Part shown: one piece after another, positions 7,239-8,716 of the stretch
How the letters are laid out: every line of letters begins with the position of its first letter
Numbering within the stretch: the first letter of the stretch is position 1
DNA from: an uncultured Clostridia bacterium
GTDB lineage: Bacteria; Bacillota; Clostridia; Oscillospirales; Acutalibacteraceae
Reading direction: 5' to 3'
Assembly: GCA_945869905.1 (NCBI GenBank)
Contig: CAMBQD010000031.1
Coordinates: 1-8,716, forward strand
DNA length: 8,716 bases
Position numbers and translations under genes: made by a program
Notes under the pieces: model-generated
The model's input: only the letters and a program-made list of their open reading frames with translations
What the model was told of the DNA's origin: nothing
Database searches by the model: none

Positions 7239-7649
7239 TTAGTGGCATCCGCCGCAGGTGCAGCAGTCGTGTGTACAATCGCTGGCAGGAAGCTGGCAGG
7301 TTTCTGCATCCTGACCGTCAAAGAAAAGACCAATCATACCGCTGATATACTGAGCCATCTGCTCCATTTCAGAAGCGGCGGCAGAATATTTCTGCATATT
7401 TTCACTTTCCATAATTTCGCCGTAAAGCTTTTGATACTGCTCCTGAAGCTCGGCAATTCTGTCCTGTGATGCCTCGTCACCCTTTTCAGCCTCCTGCTGA
7501 TATTTCAGTGAAAGAAGCTGCATTTCCTGCATCTGCTGCTGGAGCTTTTCGTCGCCGTCGTTTGCTTTGGCAGCAGCCTGAAGAGCTATAAAGCGCTGGT
7601 CCTTCTGAATTTCTTTGCCTAATTCTCTGAGTGCTGATTCAATACTCAT
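7239..7649 (-). CDS. YlbF/YmcA-family protein with cysteine-rich C-terminal tail (RicA-position gene)
   Basis: A 136-residue, almost wholly helical, glutamine- and glutamate-rich protein of the Com_YlbF (DUF964) type. Residues about 1-110 show heptad-like helical sequence, with a family-like segment (SEMEQMAQYISGMIGLFF) at 93-110. All six cysteines are in the last 19 residues: C118, C125, C129, C130, C132 and C135, plus H127 and terminal H136. In B. subtilis, YmcA (RicA), YlbF (RicF) and YaaT (RicT) form a complex that carries [4Fe-4S] clusters and affects RNase Y-dependent mRNA maturation and Spo0A phosphorylation. The tail here could bind a cluster or another metal; this is inference. The gene lies between miaB and mutS, the position of ymcA in Bacillus. 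AAAGGAG with an 8-nt spacer supports the start. It begins 2 nt after the miaB stop, so translation is probably coupled. Confidence 0.88.
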   Translation of the reverse strand: MSIESALRELGKEIQKDQRFIALQAAAKANDGDEKLQQQMQEMQLLSLKYQQEAEKGDEASQDRIAELQEQYQKLYGEIMESENMQKYSAAASEMEQMAQYISGMIGLFFDGQDAETCQLPASDCTHDCCTCGGCH

Positions 7650-7651
7650 AA

Positions 7652-8716
7652 TTATTTCTCCTTTACAATTTCTCCCCTCATAACAAAGGTCAGAGGTTCG
7701 ATTACTTTAATGCTTTGGAAGGTTCCGATAAGGCTTTCGTCACCTTCAAATTCTATAATCAAATTACCGTCGTTTCTGGCGGCAACATAATTATCCGCAA
7801 GCTTACCCTTTCCGTAAACATAGCACTTATAGGTTTTGCCCTTATGCAGTGCCATTTGCTGAGCACTTATACGCTCCTGCAAATCCGTAAGCTCCTTAAA
7901 CCACTTGGATTTTTCTTCTGCCGGTACAGGGTCGTCCATTTCCGCCGCAGGAGTCCCCTTTCGCGGTGAATAAATAAAGGTGAACAGTGATGTGGCTTTA
8001 ACCTCCTCAACAAGTGAAAGGGTTTCCTTAAACTCGTCATAGGTTTCACCGGGAAAGCCGACAATAATGTCGCTGGTAATTGACAGCTCGTCCCCCATAA
8101 GCTCCTTGGCATAATTTATCAGCTCAAGGTACTGTTCACGTGTATAATGCCTGTTCATTGCCTTAAGCACTCTGTTACTGCCGCTTTGGAAGGGCAGGTG
8201 CAGATGCTGTGCAACCTTGTCACAGGACGCCATCGTTTCAATAAGCTCCCTTGTGCAGTCCTTGGGGTGACTTGTCATAAAGCGTATTCTGAAATCACCG
8301 TCAAGGGAATTAAGCTCCCTGAGCAGCTGTGAAAAGGAAACCTGAGGTACTAAGTCCTTGCCGTAGGAATTTACGTTTTGACCTAAAAGAGTAATCTCCT
8401 TATACCCCTGTGAAACAAGCTCCTTAAATTCCTTTATTACATCTTCCTTTTCCCTGCTGCGCTCCCTGCCGCGAACATAAGGAACAATGCAATAGGAACA
8501 AAAGTTGTTACAGCCATACATAATAGGCAGCCAAGCCTTTGCGTCATTATCGCGCTTAACAGGCACACCCTCGGCAATCGCGCCGTCCGTATCCGGAATT
8601 TCAAACACTCTTTTTTTGCCTGTAAGGGCTTTATACAAAAGCTCAGGCAATCTGTGAATTACATGCGTGCCAAATACCAAATCAACAAAGGGATAGGACT
8701 GCTTTATTTTATCGGC
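7652..8716 (-). CDS. miaB: tRNA-2-methylthio-N6-dimethylallyladenosine synthase MiaB (5' end outside window)
   Basis: Radical-SAM methylthiotransferase that converts i6A37 to ms2i6A37 in tRNA. The visible part is 354 residues of a protein usually about 440-480 long. The frame stays open to the window edge, so the internal TTG at 8680 is not the start. Most of the N-terminal MTTase domain, with the three cysteines for the second cluster, is missing; its end is seen as YPFVDLVFGTH. The radical-SAM motif is CNNFCSYC (visible residues 69, 73 and 76, CxxxCxxC), followed by VPYVRGRERSR. Further hallmarks are LLGQNVNSYG, HLPFQSGSNRVLKAMNRHY and DIIVGFPGET. The last roughly 67 residues form the TRAM RNA-binding domain. 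The QNVNSYG and RGRERSR sequences favour MiaB over the related MtaB and RimO. MiaA, which makes its substrate, is encoded four genes downstream. Confidence 0.97.
   Translation of the reverse strand, partial: ADKIKQSYPFVDLVFGTHVIHRLPELLYKALTGKKRVFEIPDTDGAIAEGVPVKRDNDAKAWLPIMYGCNNFCSYCIVPYVRGRERSREKEDVIKEFKELVSQGYKEITLLGQNVNSYGKDLVPQVSFSQLLRELNSLDGDFRIRFMTSHPKDCTRELIETMASCDKVAQHLHLPFQSGSNRVLKAMNRHYTREQYLELINYAKELMGDELSITSDIIVGFPGETYDEFKETLSLVEEVKATSLFTFIYSPRKGTPAAEMDDPVPAEEKSKWFKELTDLQERISAQQMALHKGKTYKCYVYGKGKLADNYVAARNDGNLIIEFEGDESLIGTFQSIKVIEPLTFVMRGEIVKEK

Noticed and set aside
7145..7240. Target-site duplication around the inverted repeat
   Set aside because: Flanks on the two sides share no convincing direct repeat, so transposition cannot be shown from this copy.
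8678..8680. TTG as the start of miaB
   Set aside because: The open frame continues to the window edge and encodes conserved MiaB sequence (YPFVDLVFGTH) across this point.
1..8716. CRISPR arrays, tRNA/rRNA genes, prophage or insertion-sequence genes
   Set aside because: No spaced direct repeats, tRNA-like folds, transposase motifs or phage proteins were seen; coding sequence fills nearly the whole window.

Overview
The window is a stretch of Clostridia-type Firmicutes core genome, with every gene on the minus strand. The gene order (miaB, a YlbF/RicA-family gene, mutS, mutL, miaA) matches the Bacillus subtilis order miaB-ymcA(ricA)-cotE-mutS-mutL, without cotE. Strong Shine-Dalgarno sequences (for example AGGAGGTG before mutL) and moderate A+T content fit this. 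The HlyD-like adaptor gene followed by yggS downstream of miaA is an arrangement I associate with anaerobic Clostridia (Oscillospirales/Ruminococcaceae-like). That placement is inference; no rRNA or other taxonomic marker is present.

Layout in the direction of transcription (high to low coordinates): miaB, missing its 5' end (8716-7652); a 136-residue YlbF/YmcA-family protein with a cysteine-rich tail (7649-7239); a 159-nt gap (7238-7080); mutS (7079-4443); mutL (4410-2551); miaA (2542-1601); a single-pass HlyD-like membrane-fusion protein (1632-367, overlapping miaA); and the 5' part of yggS (389-1, overlapping the HlyD-like gene and running off the window). Apart from the gap, genes overlap or lie 2-32 nt apart, so one or two polycistronic transcripts are likely.

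MiaA and MiaB catalyse the two successive steps of ms2i6A37 formation in tRNA (prenylation, then methylthiolation). They flank MutS and MutL, the mismatch recognition and endonuclease/ATPase components of methyl-independent mismatch repair. The YlbF-family protein sits where RicA (YmcA) sits in Bacillus and may carry an Fe-S cluster on its tail. The HlyD-like protein and YggS lead out of the window, probably towards a sepF/divIVA-type cell-division cluster.

This is mostly an ordinary housekeeping region, and I found no convincing undescribed multi-gene system. The most interesting unexplained DNA is the ylbF-mutS gap. It holds an 81-nt imperfect inverted repeat that looks like a miniature repeat element or structured RNA, followed by a perfect 10-bp stem-loop in the presumptive mutS leader.
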